From an uncultured bacterium (lineage in GTDB: Bacteria > Actinomycetota > Coriobacteriia > Coriobacteriales > Coriobacteriaceae), in the NCBI GenBank assembly GCA_905216045.1, contig CAJMSL010000020.1, positions 1-21,164 of the forward strand: a stretch of DNA of 21,164 nt. The letters run 5' to 3'. The translations under genes were made by a program, and so were the position numbers. Below are positions 1 through 7,440 of this stretch, piece by piece (position 1 is the first letter of the stretch; each line of letters starts with the position of its first letter). The notes beneath the pieces were generated by a model that saw only the letters and a program-made list of their open reading frames with translations, was not told the DNA's origin and did not search any database.

Positions 1-1027
<1,027 letters not shown>

Positions 1028-1074
1028 GCGGATCCTTTCTTGCATTGAGTGCATTACGTCGTTGTAACCGCACT

Positions 1075-1080
1075 ATTGTA
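1075..1080 (-). promoter_or_regulatory. putative -10 element of prfC
   Basis: On the reverse strand TACAAT lies about 48 bases upstream of the prfC start, a plausible -10 box giving a leader of roughly 40 nt. No convincing -35 element is visible at 16-18 bp, so this is a weak call. Confidence 0.35.
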
Positions 1081-1172
1081 GCCGCGAAATCCCGCTCTAG
1101 GGCGCCTATCAGGACAAATTCATCAGTCAGAACGTGAACGGCTAGTTATCGAAAGTATTCTGCAGCAGACTG

Positions 1173-1467
1173 TCTCAATCTGTAACAGCAGGCGACTCAA
1201 AACGGACCCAGATGTTACAGATTGAGACAAACGAACTTGTCCGCCGGCACAATCTCAATCTGTAACACCTGACCGCCCAAATTGGGTCTAGCTGTTACAA
1301 ATCGAGATAAACGGAAAGGCAGGCAGCCAATGTCTCGTTCTGTAACATCTAGCCGCGCAAATCGACTCTTACTGTTACAGATTGAGACAAATAGGCAGGC
1401 GGGAAAATAACATCTCAATCTGTAACAGCTGGCGACCAAAAACGGACCCAGATGTTACAGATTGAGA
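1173..1467. repeat. lattice of eight 15-bp sites in alternating orientation, 40-bp period
   Basis: The 15-mer TCTCAATCTGTAACA occurs at 1173-1187, 1253-1267, 1333-1347 (two changes) and 1413-1427. Its reverse complement occurs at 1213-1227, 1293-1307 (two changes), 1373-1387 and 1453-1467. All eight centres (1180, 1220, 1260 ... 1460) are exactly 40 bp apart, so all seven gaps are exactly 25 bp. In the first copy the symmetry extends to 17 bp (TG...CA). The gaps are far less conserved than the arms. The first and last gaps (1188-1212, 1428-1452) match at 22 of 25 positions, and the second, fourth and sixth share AAACG or GGCAGGC-like pieces. The array therefore looks like a diverged 80-bp tandem repeat whose arms are held constant. 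It lies between the divergent prfC and GntR promoters. Function is unknown: it could be an operator array, a set of RNA hairpins, or a mobile repeat family. Confidence 0.9.
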
Positions 1468-1515
1468 TTGTTTTGGAGCAAGCGCGGCGTCGATGGGCTA
1501 TTCCACATTTAGCTC

Positions 1516-1566
1516 TTGCATAACTGTGCATAGTGTATATATACTGTGCTTACCGGTTATATACAC
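1516..1566 (+). promoter_or_regulatory. promoter and putative operator of the GntR-ABC operon
   Basis: TTGCAT at 1516-1521 and TATACT at 1540-1545, 18 bp apart, form a good sigma-70-type promoter. A perfect 9-bp inverted repeat, GTGTATATA at 1533-1541 and TATATACAC at 1558-1566, overlaps the -10 box and the expected start point. The GT...AC ends fit the general GntR operator pattern, so repression by the first gene of the operon is the natural inference. Confidence 0.7.
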
Positions 1567-1592
1567 GTGTAGCCAACAGCTAAGGAGCCGCT

Positions 1593-1973
1593 GTGGACAT
1601 CATCCTATCCAACTCGAGCGATAAGCCCATATACGAACAGATATCCTCGCAGGTCAAAGCTCAAATCCTTTCGGGCACGCTCACTGCGGGAGCCAAACTC
1701 CCCAGCATCCGTGCACTCGCGAGCGACCTGGGTGTGAGCGTCATCACCACCAAGCGCGCCTACGCCGACCTAGAGCAACTCGGGTTTATCTGCACCGTGC
1801 AGGGCAAGGGCTGCTTTGTCGCCGAGGGCAACCAGGAACTCTTGCGCGAAAACCAGCTCTGCCATATCGAAGAGCTACTTGCGAAAGCGGCGAGCCAAGC
1901 CGAAACCCTGGGCGTCACGCGCGACAAACTGCACGAGATGCTCGACCTGGTAGCCCCCGAAACCATGCAGTAG
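1593..1973 (+). CDS. GntR-family transcriptional regulator, YtrA subfamily
   Basis: This is a 126-residue DNA-binding repressor. The winged-helix domain occupies about residues 12-77 (PIYEQISSQVKAQILSG, LPSIRALASDLGVS, TKRAYADLEQLGF, then a wing with GKGCFV), the classic GntR layout. The C-terminal part is only a short helical tail of about 50 residues, which is the hallmark of the YtrA subfamily. That subfamily usually controls an adjacent ABC transporter. The start is GTG with AAGGAG at 1582-1587. The ATPase gene begins 23 bp after the stop, so the genes form one operon, probably repressed through the dyad at 1533-1566. The inducing signal cannot be told from sequence; relatives respond to cell-wall antibiotics. 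Confidence 0.9.
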   Translation: MDIILSNSSDKPIYEQISSQVKAQILSGTLTAGAKLPSIRALASDLGVSVITTKRAYADLEQLGFICTVQGKGCFVAEGNQELLRENQLCHIEELLAKAASQAETLGVTRDKLHEMLDLVAPETMQ

Positions 1974-1996
1974 CCATCTGCAAGAAAGGCTATACC

Positions 1997-2878
1997 ATGC
2001 AAAACCTTTTAGAACTCAAAGGCATCTCACGCCGTGTGAGCGACCGCTTTTCACTACGCGACGTCACGCTCGCTGTGGAGCCCGGCCAGATCGTTGGCTT
2101 TGTAGGCGCAAACGGCGCCGGCAAGACAACGACCATTCGCGCCGCGCTCGGGCTTATAAAGCTCGATGCCGGCGAGGTGCACCTGTTTGGGCAGCGCTGT
2201 GGCGCCGACGCGCCCGATGAATCGCAACGCCATCTACGCTCCCGCGTCGGTCTTGTCCTGGACACGTGCCCCTTCCCCTCCACGCTCAGGGTGGGCCAGA
2301 TCGAGTCGCTCGTAGGCCCGGCGTACCCCACATGGGACCGCGAAACGTTCGCCGGATTCATCAACCGATTTGGCCTCGATCCCAAGACAAAGGTCAAGGA
2401 CCTCTCCCGCGGCATGGGCATGAAACTGCAGCTTGCCTGTGCACTCAGCCACAATGCCAAGCTGCTCGTTTTGGACGAAGCCACCGCGGGCCTCGATCCC
2501 ATGGCACGCGAGGAACTGCTTGATGAGCTGCTTGCCTTTGTCGCCGACGGCCAGCACAGCGTGTTACTCTCGAGCCACATTACGTCCGACCTCGATCGCA
2601 CCGCTGATCGCGTCATCTGCATCGAAAATGGCTCGATTATTTTTGACCTGCCGCGCGAGGACATTACCGACCGCGCCGGCATCGCCCACTGCACCCAAGC
2701 ACAGGCCGCCGAGCTTATGGCTTGCGTCGAAGGCGCCCGTGCCGCCCACCACGCCTATAGCGTGGACGTGCTCGTGCCCAACCGTCACGAAGCGCTCGAG
2801 GCCTTTCCCGAGATTCCCTGCGATCGGGCAACCATTGATGACTATCTTCGCCTCACGCTGAAAGGGGCTTCGAAATGA
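1997..2878 (+). CDS. ABC transporter ATP-binding protein, ABC-2 export type
   Basis: This 293-residue cytoplasmic ATPase should power the permease encoded next. Walker A is GANGAGKTT (residues 37-45), the signature is LSRGM (136-140), Walker B is LLVLDEA (156-162), the D-loop is AGLD (164-167) and the H-loop is SSHI with His194. The usual Q-loop glutamine is replaced in VGLVLDT (about 84-90), as in many GntR-linked YtrB-like ATPases. The last 70 residues form the extra C-terminal segment common in this group. The stop codon overlaps the permease start (ATGA at 2875-2878), so translation is coupled. The substrate is unknown; drug or peptide export is plausible from family context only. Confidence 0.92.
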   Translation: MQNLLELKGISRRVSDRFSLRDVTLAVEPGQIVGFVGANGAGKTTTIRAALGLIKLDAGEVHLFGQRCGADAPDESQRHLRSRVGLVLDTCPFPSTLRVGQIESLVGPAYPTWDRETFAGFINRFGLDPKTKVKDLSRGMGMKLQLACALSHNAKLLVLDEATAGLDPMAREELLDELLAFVADGQHSVLLSSHITSDLDRTADRVICIENGSIIFDLPREDITDRAGIAHCTQAQAAELMACVEGARAAHHAYSVDVLVPNRHEALEAFPEIPCDRATIDDYLRLTLKGASK

Positions 2879-3573
2879 AACGCGCCCTTATGTCCGAGCT
2901 CGCCATCGTTCGCTCGCTTGCCCCAAGCATTGCGGGTGTCGGCTTGTTCATATTCGTCGTGCTGACCCTTGCCAACGCATCGGACGGCGATTCCGGCATG
3001 AGCGCTGGCGCCTGCGCGGTCAGTGCCATGTCACCCATCATGGTCATGAGCTCGCTGGCCGGCTTCGACAATCAAAACGGTTGGGAGCGCTACCGGGCAA
3101 CGCTGCCCTTCTCGCGCAAAGACATCATCCGCGCACGCTACCTGAGCGTTATTGTCTTCTCCGCCGTCATGGCGTGCGCCGCCGCGCTTCTGAGCATCGT
3201 CTCCTTCCCGCTCTTCAACAGCGCGGGTATCCCGTTGACGGGACAGATCGTCTTTGAGATTGCAATAGCCTCAGCAGCATCAATGCTCATCTCCCTCATG
3301 ATGGTGTTTTTGGCGCAGCCGCTGTTCTTTCGATTTGGTCACATGGAGGCGCTGCGCCTATCCGTTGGCCTGTTTGCCCTGCTTGGTTGCGGCACCATGG
3401 CCACGCTGAGCTCCTCCAACCCCATCAGCAACTGGCTCATGTCGATTGCCGGAGCGAATCCCGATCCTGCCGTTCTGAGCTGTCTGTGTGCAGGCATCGC
3501 CGCACTTGCCCTCGCGCTATGTGCAATCAGCTGCGCCGTCAGCACCAAGGTCTATCGGGCACGCGACCTGTAA
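2875..3573 (+). CDS. ABC-2 type transporter permease
   Basis: This 232-residue integral membrane protein has about six hydrophobic helices. After the first helix pair comes NGWERYRATLPFSRKDIIRARYL (residues about 65-87). That pattern, an aromatic/charged stretch followed by LP-S-R-K and R-Y-L, is characteristic of the PF13346-type ABC-2 permeases found beside YtrA regulators. No signal peptide or extra domain is visible. It starts inside the stop codon of the ATPase gene and should form the membrane half of the same exporter. It is the last gene of the operon; about 270 bp without a confident gene follow. Confidence 0.85.
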   Translation: MKRALMSELAIVRSLAPSIAGVGLFIFVVLTLANASDGDSGMSAGACAVSAMSPIMVMSSLAGFDNQNGWERYRATLPFSRKDIIRARYLSVIVFSAVMACAAALLSIVSFPLFNSAGIPLTGQIVFEIAIASAASMLISLMMVFLAQPLFFRFGHMEALRLSVGLFALLGCGTMATLSSSNPISNWLMSIAGANPDPAVLSCLCAGIAALALALCAISCAVSTKVYRARDL

Positions 3574-3629
3574 TCGACAGCCAAAGGGCTTGGGCTGCAC
3601 GCCACCTCATTTACTAGATAAGACGAAGC

Positions 3630-3668
3630 AGCGACAACGTCGCTACCGCCCTTCACGGCATGCCGTTT
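3630..3668 (+). terminator. two small palindromes after the ABC operon, possible terminator
   Basis: AGCGAC (3630-3635) can pair with GTCGCT (3639-3644), and ACGGCATGCCGT (3655-3666) is a 12-bp perfect palindrome followed by TTAAAT. They sit 57-93 bp after the permease stop. The stems are short and there is no U-tract, so termination is only a guess. Confidence 0.3.
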
Positions 3669-3812
3669 AAATCTTGGCAACCAAAGAGAAGCCGACAGCA
3701 TATCGACAATTCGAGCCTCAACCAAATGGTTCCCCGGAACATGGCCCCGTCTCGCCGCGGCCATATCAAACCTTCATGGTGGGGCGGTATCCTCATGTCC
3801 ATAAAACTCGCA

Positions 3813-3836
3813 GGATAAACCCATTATCCAAGGAGG
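3813..3836 (+). promoter_or_regulatory. hairpin abutting the ribosome-binding site of the EamA gene
   Basis: GGATAA (3813-3818) and TTATCC (3824-3829) form a 6-bp stem with a 5-nt loop that ends one base before the strong Shine-Dalgarno AAGGAGG (3830-3836), which decides the GTG start at 3847. A second possible stem, ATGGCC (3741-3746) with GGCCAT (3759-3764), lies upstream. No known riboswitch was recognised in 3574-3812. Confidence 0.3.
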
Positions 3837-3846
3837 CACCGCACCC

Positions 3847-4722
3847 GTGTCGTGGGTTGTCGCAGCATTTGCGTCAGCATTCTTTGCCGGCATCACATCC
3901 ATCTTGGCCAAATGCGGCATCAAGCAGACCGACTCCGATGTCGCGACGGCCATTCGCACCTGCGTGGTGCTCGTTTTCGCCTGGGCAATGGCGGGCATTT
4001 CTGGATCCATTGGAACCATTGGCAGCATCGAACCCAGATCCTGGCTCTTTCTCGTCCTCTCGGGACTCGCTACCGGTGCTTCGTGGATCTGTTACTTTAA
4101 GGCGTTGAGCATCGGAAATGTCAATAAGGTCGTACCGGTCGACAAGATGAGCACCGTGCTCGCCGCGCTGGTCGCCATCGCGCTTTTTGACGAGACGAGC
4201 AACCTTGCGGTTAAGCTCGTGGGAACCGCTGTCATCACCCTCGGCACGTTTTTAATGATCGAGAAGAAGCAGTCCGCCGAACCCGAGCAGCAGCAAGACC
4301 GAACCTGGCTCGCTTACGCCCTCGGCGCCGCCGTGTTCGCGGCACTCACCTCCGTCCTCGCCAAGATCGGCATCGAAGGCGTCGAGTCAAACCTGGCCAC
4401 GGCAATCCGCACCTGCGTGGTACTGGTTATGGCATGGGCAATCGTGGCAGCCAAGGGAAAACTGGAGCAGGTCGCGCACGTTGACCGGCGCGAGCTCACA
4501 TTTCTCGCAACATCGGGCATCGCGACTGGAGCATCGTGGCTGCTCTATTACTATGCCATCGCTGCAGGCCAGGTGAGTGTCGTGGTGCAGATCGACAAAC
4601 TATCGATTGTCGTATCGGTGCTATTTGCGCGCCTGGCATTCAACGAAAAACTCTCCCGCCGCAGCGCCATCGGTCTCGTCCTCATCGTACTGGGCACCGC
4701 CGCGCTTGCAATTTGGAAGTAG
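3847..4722 (+). CDS. EamA-family (DMT superfamily) transporter
   Basis: This 291-residue inner-membrane protein has about ten hydrophobic helices in two EamA repeats (roughly residues 1-140 and 153-290), joined by a charged linker near EKKQSAEPEQQQD. The repeats are unusually alike: ILAKCGI ... ATAIRTCVVLVFAWAM in the first matches VLAKIGI ... ATAIRTCVVLVMAWAI in the second, and SGLATGASWICYFKAL matches SGIATGASWLLYYYAI. DMT transporters move small metabolites, amino acids or drugs, usually outward; the substrate is not predictable. The GTG start is chosen because of AAGGAGG 10 nt upstream. It stands alone, convergent with the ClC gene, with 94 bp between stops in which no clear terminator is seen. 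Confidence 0.9.
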   Translation: MSWVVAAFASAFFAGITSILAKCGIKQTDSDVATAIRTCVVLVFAWAMAGISGSIGTIGSIEPRSWLFLVLSGLATGASWICYFKALSIGNVNKVVPVDKMSTVLAALVAIALFDETSNLAVKLVGTAVITLGTFLMIEKKQSAEPEQQQDRTWLAYALGAAVFAALTSVLAKIGIEGVESNLATAIRTCVVLVMAWAIVAAKGKLEQVAHVDRRELTFLATSGIATGASWLLYYYAIAAGQVSVVVQIDKLSIVVSVLFARLAFNEKLSRRSAIGLVLIVLGTAALAIWK

Positions 4723-4816
4723 CGCCGATACCGAACGAAATCCAGTCCACCCGCAAATCCGTGACACAGCGCCCGCACCGGACTTGAGATGTTTGTACTG
4801 ACCGCGCGCTGCCGCG

Positions 4817-6121
4817 CTACTTGCGCAGCGGCTTGGGCAGTGGAATGCCAGCGGCAATGGCTGCGGCGATGATCATGCAGACGATACCCTTGAGTGGGAA
4901 ACACATAAGCAGCAGGCCCACAACCATGACAGGCTGGCGCATGACGGCGCCCATCGTCGATGCCGTGCAGACGGCGACGCAAAAGACCGGATCTGCGCCG
5001 GTGAGGATGGCAAGGCCATAGCCCAGGCTTACGCCCGAGAAGATAACGGGGAAGAAGTGGCCGCCGCGCCAACCAAGGTTGATGAGGGCGGGCGTCAGCA
5101 TGGCCTTAACAAGACCGGTCGCGATAAGCACGCCGGCGGGAATGGTGAGGTAGGTCTCCATAAGTACATCGGCCTGGGTCTCGCCGGCAAACATGGTGTA
5201 GGGCAAGACCGTGCCGCAGATGGCGAGCGCCAGACCGGCCAGCATGGCCTTGACGACAGGACGCTCCCCTATTGCATGGGACAGCGCCTCGCTCGCGTGC
5301 TCCGAGACAAAGTACAGCCAGCCGCAAACGGTGCCAACCAACGCCAGCGGGATGAGCCAGGCAAGCTCCAGGTTGCCCACCTCGGCGGCCTCGAACCTGG
5401 GCATGCCCATGCCGCCGCCCATAACCTGGCCGAGCAGCAGATAGGTGCCCAGGCCGCCGGCAATCGCAATACCGTAGACCACAGTCTTCTGTGCCTTGGG
5501 CAGTTTGATGGTGATCTCGCCGGACGCGGACCCATCGCCGGCGTCTTCGCCCTGGCCGTCGGCGCTACCGGCGAGCGGCGCCACAAAGCCAAAGACGGGC
5601 GCGGTAAAGAGCGCCGTCAGCGCGGCCTGGGTGCCCAACAGCGTGAGCTCCCTGAACTCGGCGCCAAAGCGGCGCATGCGGTCGCCGACCCAGCTGCACA
5701 GACCCGCGATAACGCCGGTCAGGCCGGCCTCCGGTCCAATACTTCCGCCAAACAGCAGCGGCAGCAATGCCGCGAGCGAAAGCTTGCCCAGGTTGTCGTA
5801 CGGGTAGCGCCCGTCTTGCTTAACCTTAGCCATCACCTGGTTGAGGTCGTCGGTCTTGGTGCCCGTAAGCTTTTCGTACAGGCCGATCAGCAGGCCGCCC
5901 AGCAGGCAGACGAAAAACGGATACGGCAGAAAACCGAACGGGCCGCTGGCGAGTTCGGGCGACGCCGCGCCCAGCATGTGGGGGATCTCGGTCCACAGAT
6001 AGTCGATACCGTGCTCCATCGCAAAAAAGAACAGCCAGACCGCGGCACCTGCGAACGCACCGGTCACGGCAACGCTAACTAAAAACAGCACGCGGTTTGT
6101 GGGTTTGGCAAGGTTGTCCAT
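4817..6121 (-). CDS. ClC-family chloride channel/antiporter
   Basis: This 434-residue membrane protein of the voltage-gated chloride channel family (COG0038-like) lacks a C-terminal CBS pair. The conserved GGSIGPEAG (residues 125-133) holds the gating glutamate, Glu131, in a GPE context rather than the GREGP of E. coli ClcA. GGHFFP (353-358) matches the GxFxP anion-site motif. The first selectivity motif GSGIP has no clear counterpart, so this is a divergent, possibly YfeO-like, subfamily member. A hydrophilic loop rich in Gly, Asp and Ser (about 185-208) interrupts the helices. The start ATG has GGGAGGA four bases upstream. Chloride/proton exchange or anion leak is possible; sequence alone does not decide. 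Confidence 0.85.
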   Translation of the reverse strand: MDNLAKPTNRVLFLVSVAVTGAFAGAAVWLFFFAMEHGIDYLWTEIPHMLGAASPELASGPFGFLPYPFFVCLLGGLLIGLYEKLTGTKTDDLNQVMAKVKQDGRYPYDNLGKLSLAALLPLLFGGSIGPEAGLTGVIAGLCSWVGDRMRRFGAEFRELTLLGTQAALTALFTAPVFGFVAPLAGSADGQGEDAGDGSASGEITIKLPKAQKTVVYGIAIAGGLGTYLLLGQVMGGGMGMPRFEAAEVGNLELAWLIPLALVGTVCGWLYFVSEHASEALSHAIGERPVVKAMLAGLALAICGTVLPYTMFAGETQADVLMETYLTIPAGVLIATGLVKAMLTPALINLGWRGGHFFPVIFSGVSLGYGLAILTGADPVFCVAVCTASTMGAVMRQPVMVVGLLLMCFPLKGIVCMIIAAAIAAGIPLPKPLRK

Positions 6122-6160
6122 CGGGTCCTCCCGCGGTCAAAGTCGACATAGTTATGTTTT

Positions 6161-6187
6161 ATTGTAGAACGAGCGTTGCCCAGACAA
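6161..6187 (-). promoter_or_regulatory. weak promoter candidate for the ClC gene
   Basis: On the reverse strand TTGTCT (6187-6182) precedes TACAAT (6166-6161) by 15 bp, about 40 bp before the ClC start. The spacing is shorter than ideal, so the ClC gene may be read from here or from the upstream LOG and K+ channel genes. Confidence 0.3.
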
Positions 6188-6246
6188 GCCAACCATCTGC
6201 GCCACAAACGGCACCATTGGGAGTCATAGTGGGGCAGGCTCAAGAC

Positions 6247-6780
6247 TTATCCGTTGATAATCGAGACAATCTCGCGCAAATCGTCGGCAAAGTAGATGCC
6301 TTGCTGGCGCCTCGGGCTCGAAAGCCCCTTATCAATCATGTGCCCGAGCAGCGCCTTGAGGTCGTTGTAGTAACCGTCAAGGTTATACAGGATGCACGGA
6401 GCACTCAGGTGCCCCAACGACACCGCGGACATGACCTCGGCAATCTCCTCGAGCGTGCCCGTCCCACCGGGAAAGGTGATGAACGCATCGCCGAGCTCAA
6501 TCATCTTGGCTTTGCGCTCGGCCATATCGCTCGTCACGATGAGGTCATCGATGCCGTCGTGCTGAAACTCGGCCTCTATAAAAAAGCTCGGCTCAACGCC
6601 CGTCACGTGTCCACCTGCCTCGAGTACGCTATCGGCGAGCGCGCCCATCAGGCCCGATTTGGACCCGCCGTATACCAGCGCGTGCCCGTTGGAGCCAATC
6701 CAGTTGCCCAGCTCTTGCACCGCAGGCAGAAACGCCGGGTCATTGCCGACGCTGGCGCCCAGGTATACCGTGATATTCAT
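6247..6780 (-). CDS. LOG-family protein (TIGR00730), nucleoside 5'-monophosphate phosphoribohydrolase
   Basis: This 177-residue cytoplasmic Rossmann-fold protein starts with MNITVYLGAS, then has YGGSKSGLMG (37-46), MAERK (86-90) and the signature PGGTGTLEE (104-112) that binds phosphate and supplies the catalytic Glu. LOG enzymes release the base from nucleoside 5'-monophosphates, classically cytokinin ribotides in plants and their bacterial relatives. In gut bacteria the physiological substrate is unknown and may be AMP-like nucleotides. The length is normal for the short bacterial group. It lies between the K+ channel gene (36 bp upstream) and the ClC gene (125 bp downstream), all on the same strand. 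A GAGGGGG ribosome site precedes the ATG. Confidence 0.9.
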   Translation of the reverse strand: MNITVYLGASVGNDPAFLPAVQELGNWIGSNGHALVYGGSKSGLMGALADSVLEAGGHVTGVEPSFFIEAEFQHDGIDDLIVTSDMAERKAKMIELGDAFITFPGGTGTLEEIAEVMSAVSLGHLSAPCILYNLDGYYNDLKALLGHMIDKGLSSPRRQQGIYFADDLREIVSIING

Positions 6781-6816
6781 ATTCAGTCCCCCTCGTCGTG
6801 ACGCGCGGCGCCCGTT

Positions 6817-7242
6817 CTAGCGTTGGCGTCGGCGATATTCGCGCACACGGCGCGACAGGTCGGCGAGCTCGTCACGATCGAGCTCTTCCAAATGCTCCAG
6901 ATCGTCCATAAAGCGCGCCATGGTGTCCTTTTGGCGCAGCTTGATGAGCATATTGCAGTAGTTCACCGCCACACCCGTGAGCATGGCGATGTAGAAGATG
7001 CTGATAACGCTCAGGACGACGGTAATAGCGCGAGCGACCGGCGTTTCGGCCGGGATATCGCCAAAGCCGATGGTCGAGACCGTCTCAAAGCTAAACCAGA
7101 GACCATCGCCAAACGTGAGGGTCGTGGGCTCGGACAGCCAGACAGCCGTCGAGCACAGCAGATAGAAGATAAGAAACAGGCCCGTGATGCGCGCAAAGCC
7201 AGCCTGGCGCAACACGTCGGCAAGCGTCCTCAACTTGTTCAT
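6817..7242 (-). CDS. two-transmembrane potassium channel
   Basis: This 141-residue protein has one helix near residues 18-36, a pore helix and selectivity filter TIGFGD (57-62), and a second helix near 70-95. A charged, probably coiled tail follows (LEHLEELDRDELADLSRRVREYRRRQR). This is the Ion_trans_2 (KcsA-like) layout, with no RCK domain. The filter GFGD in place of GYGD is a common prokaryotic variant. I chose ATG 7242 because AAAAGGGG lies just upstream. An in-frame ATG at 7302 would add 20 unlikely residues and would reach into the palindrome at 7300-7349. The tail probably assists tetramer formation. Confidence 0.85.
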   Translation of the reverse strand: MNKLRTLADVLRQAGFARITGLFLIFYLLCSTAVWLSEPTTLTFGDGLWFSFETVSTIGFGDIPAETPVARAITVVLSVISIFYIAMLTGVAVNYCNMLIKLRQKDTMARFMDDLEHLEELDRDELADLSRRVREYRRRQR

Positions 7243-7299
7243 CGCGACCCCTTTTCTCAGATGCCCAATCACATTCGCTCGGTATTGTCCCACATCCGG

Positions 7300-7349
7300 C
7301 ACTTGAGGACGTTCCTTTTGTGCCGGCAGAAAGGGACTGTCCCCAAGTG
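7300..7349. repeat. REP-like intergenic palindrome
   Basis: Two 19-bp arms (7300-7318 and 7331-7349) match at 15 of 19 positions around the centre TGCCGGCA (7321-7328). The outermost six bases, CACTTG and CAAGTG, pair perfectly. The right arm contains AAGGGACTGTCCCC, which recurs in slightly changed form at 20711-20724. The element sits between the divergent K+ channel and sensor kinase genes and has the look of a dispersed extragenic palindrome. Confidence 0.65.
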
Positions 7350-7440
7350 CTGGGAGGAACCGTTTAGCGGCGCAACTGCCGGCTAGGCAGGCTGAGCTGG
7401 TATCCTTGTGCGGTAACGTCTCGATTCGTTAGGATTGCAT

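Noticed and set aside
1215..1439. 74-residue reverse-strand open frame
   Set aside because: It lies inside the repeat lattice, has no ribosome site and its composition follows the repeats.
1173..1467. CRISPR array
   Set aside because: Regular 15-bp repeats and 25-bp gaps imitate one, but repeat orientation alternates, repeats are too short, several gaps resemble each other, and no cas gene is present.
3574..3846. Small protein-coding gene before the EamA transporter
   Set aside because: The short frames lack a ribosome site and family-like sequence; only small stems could be supported.
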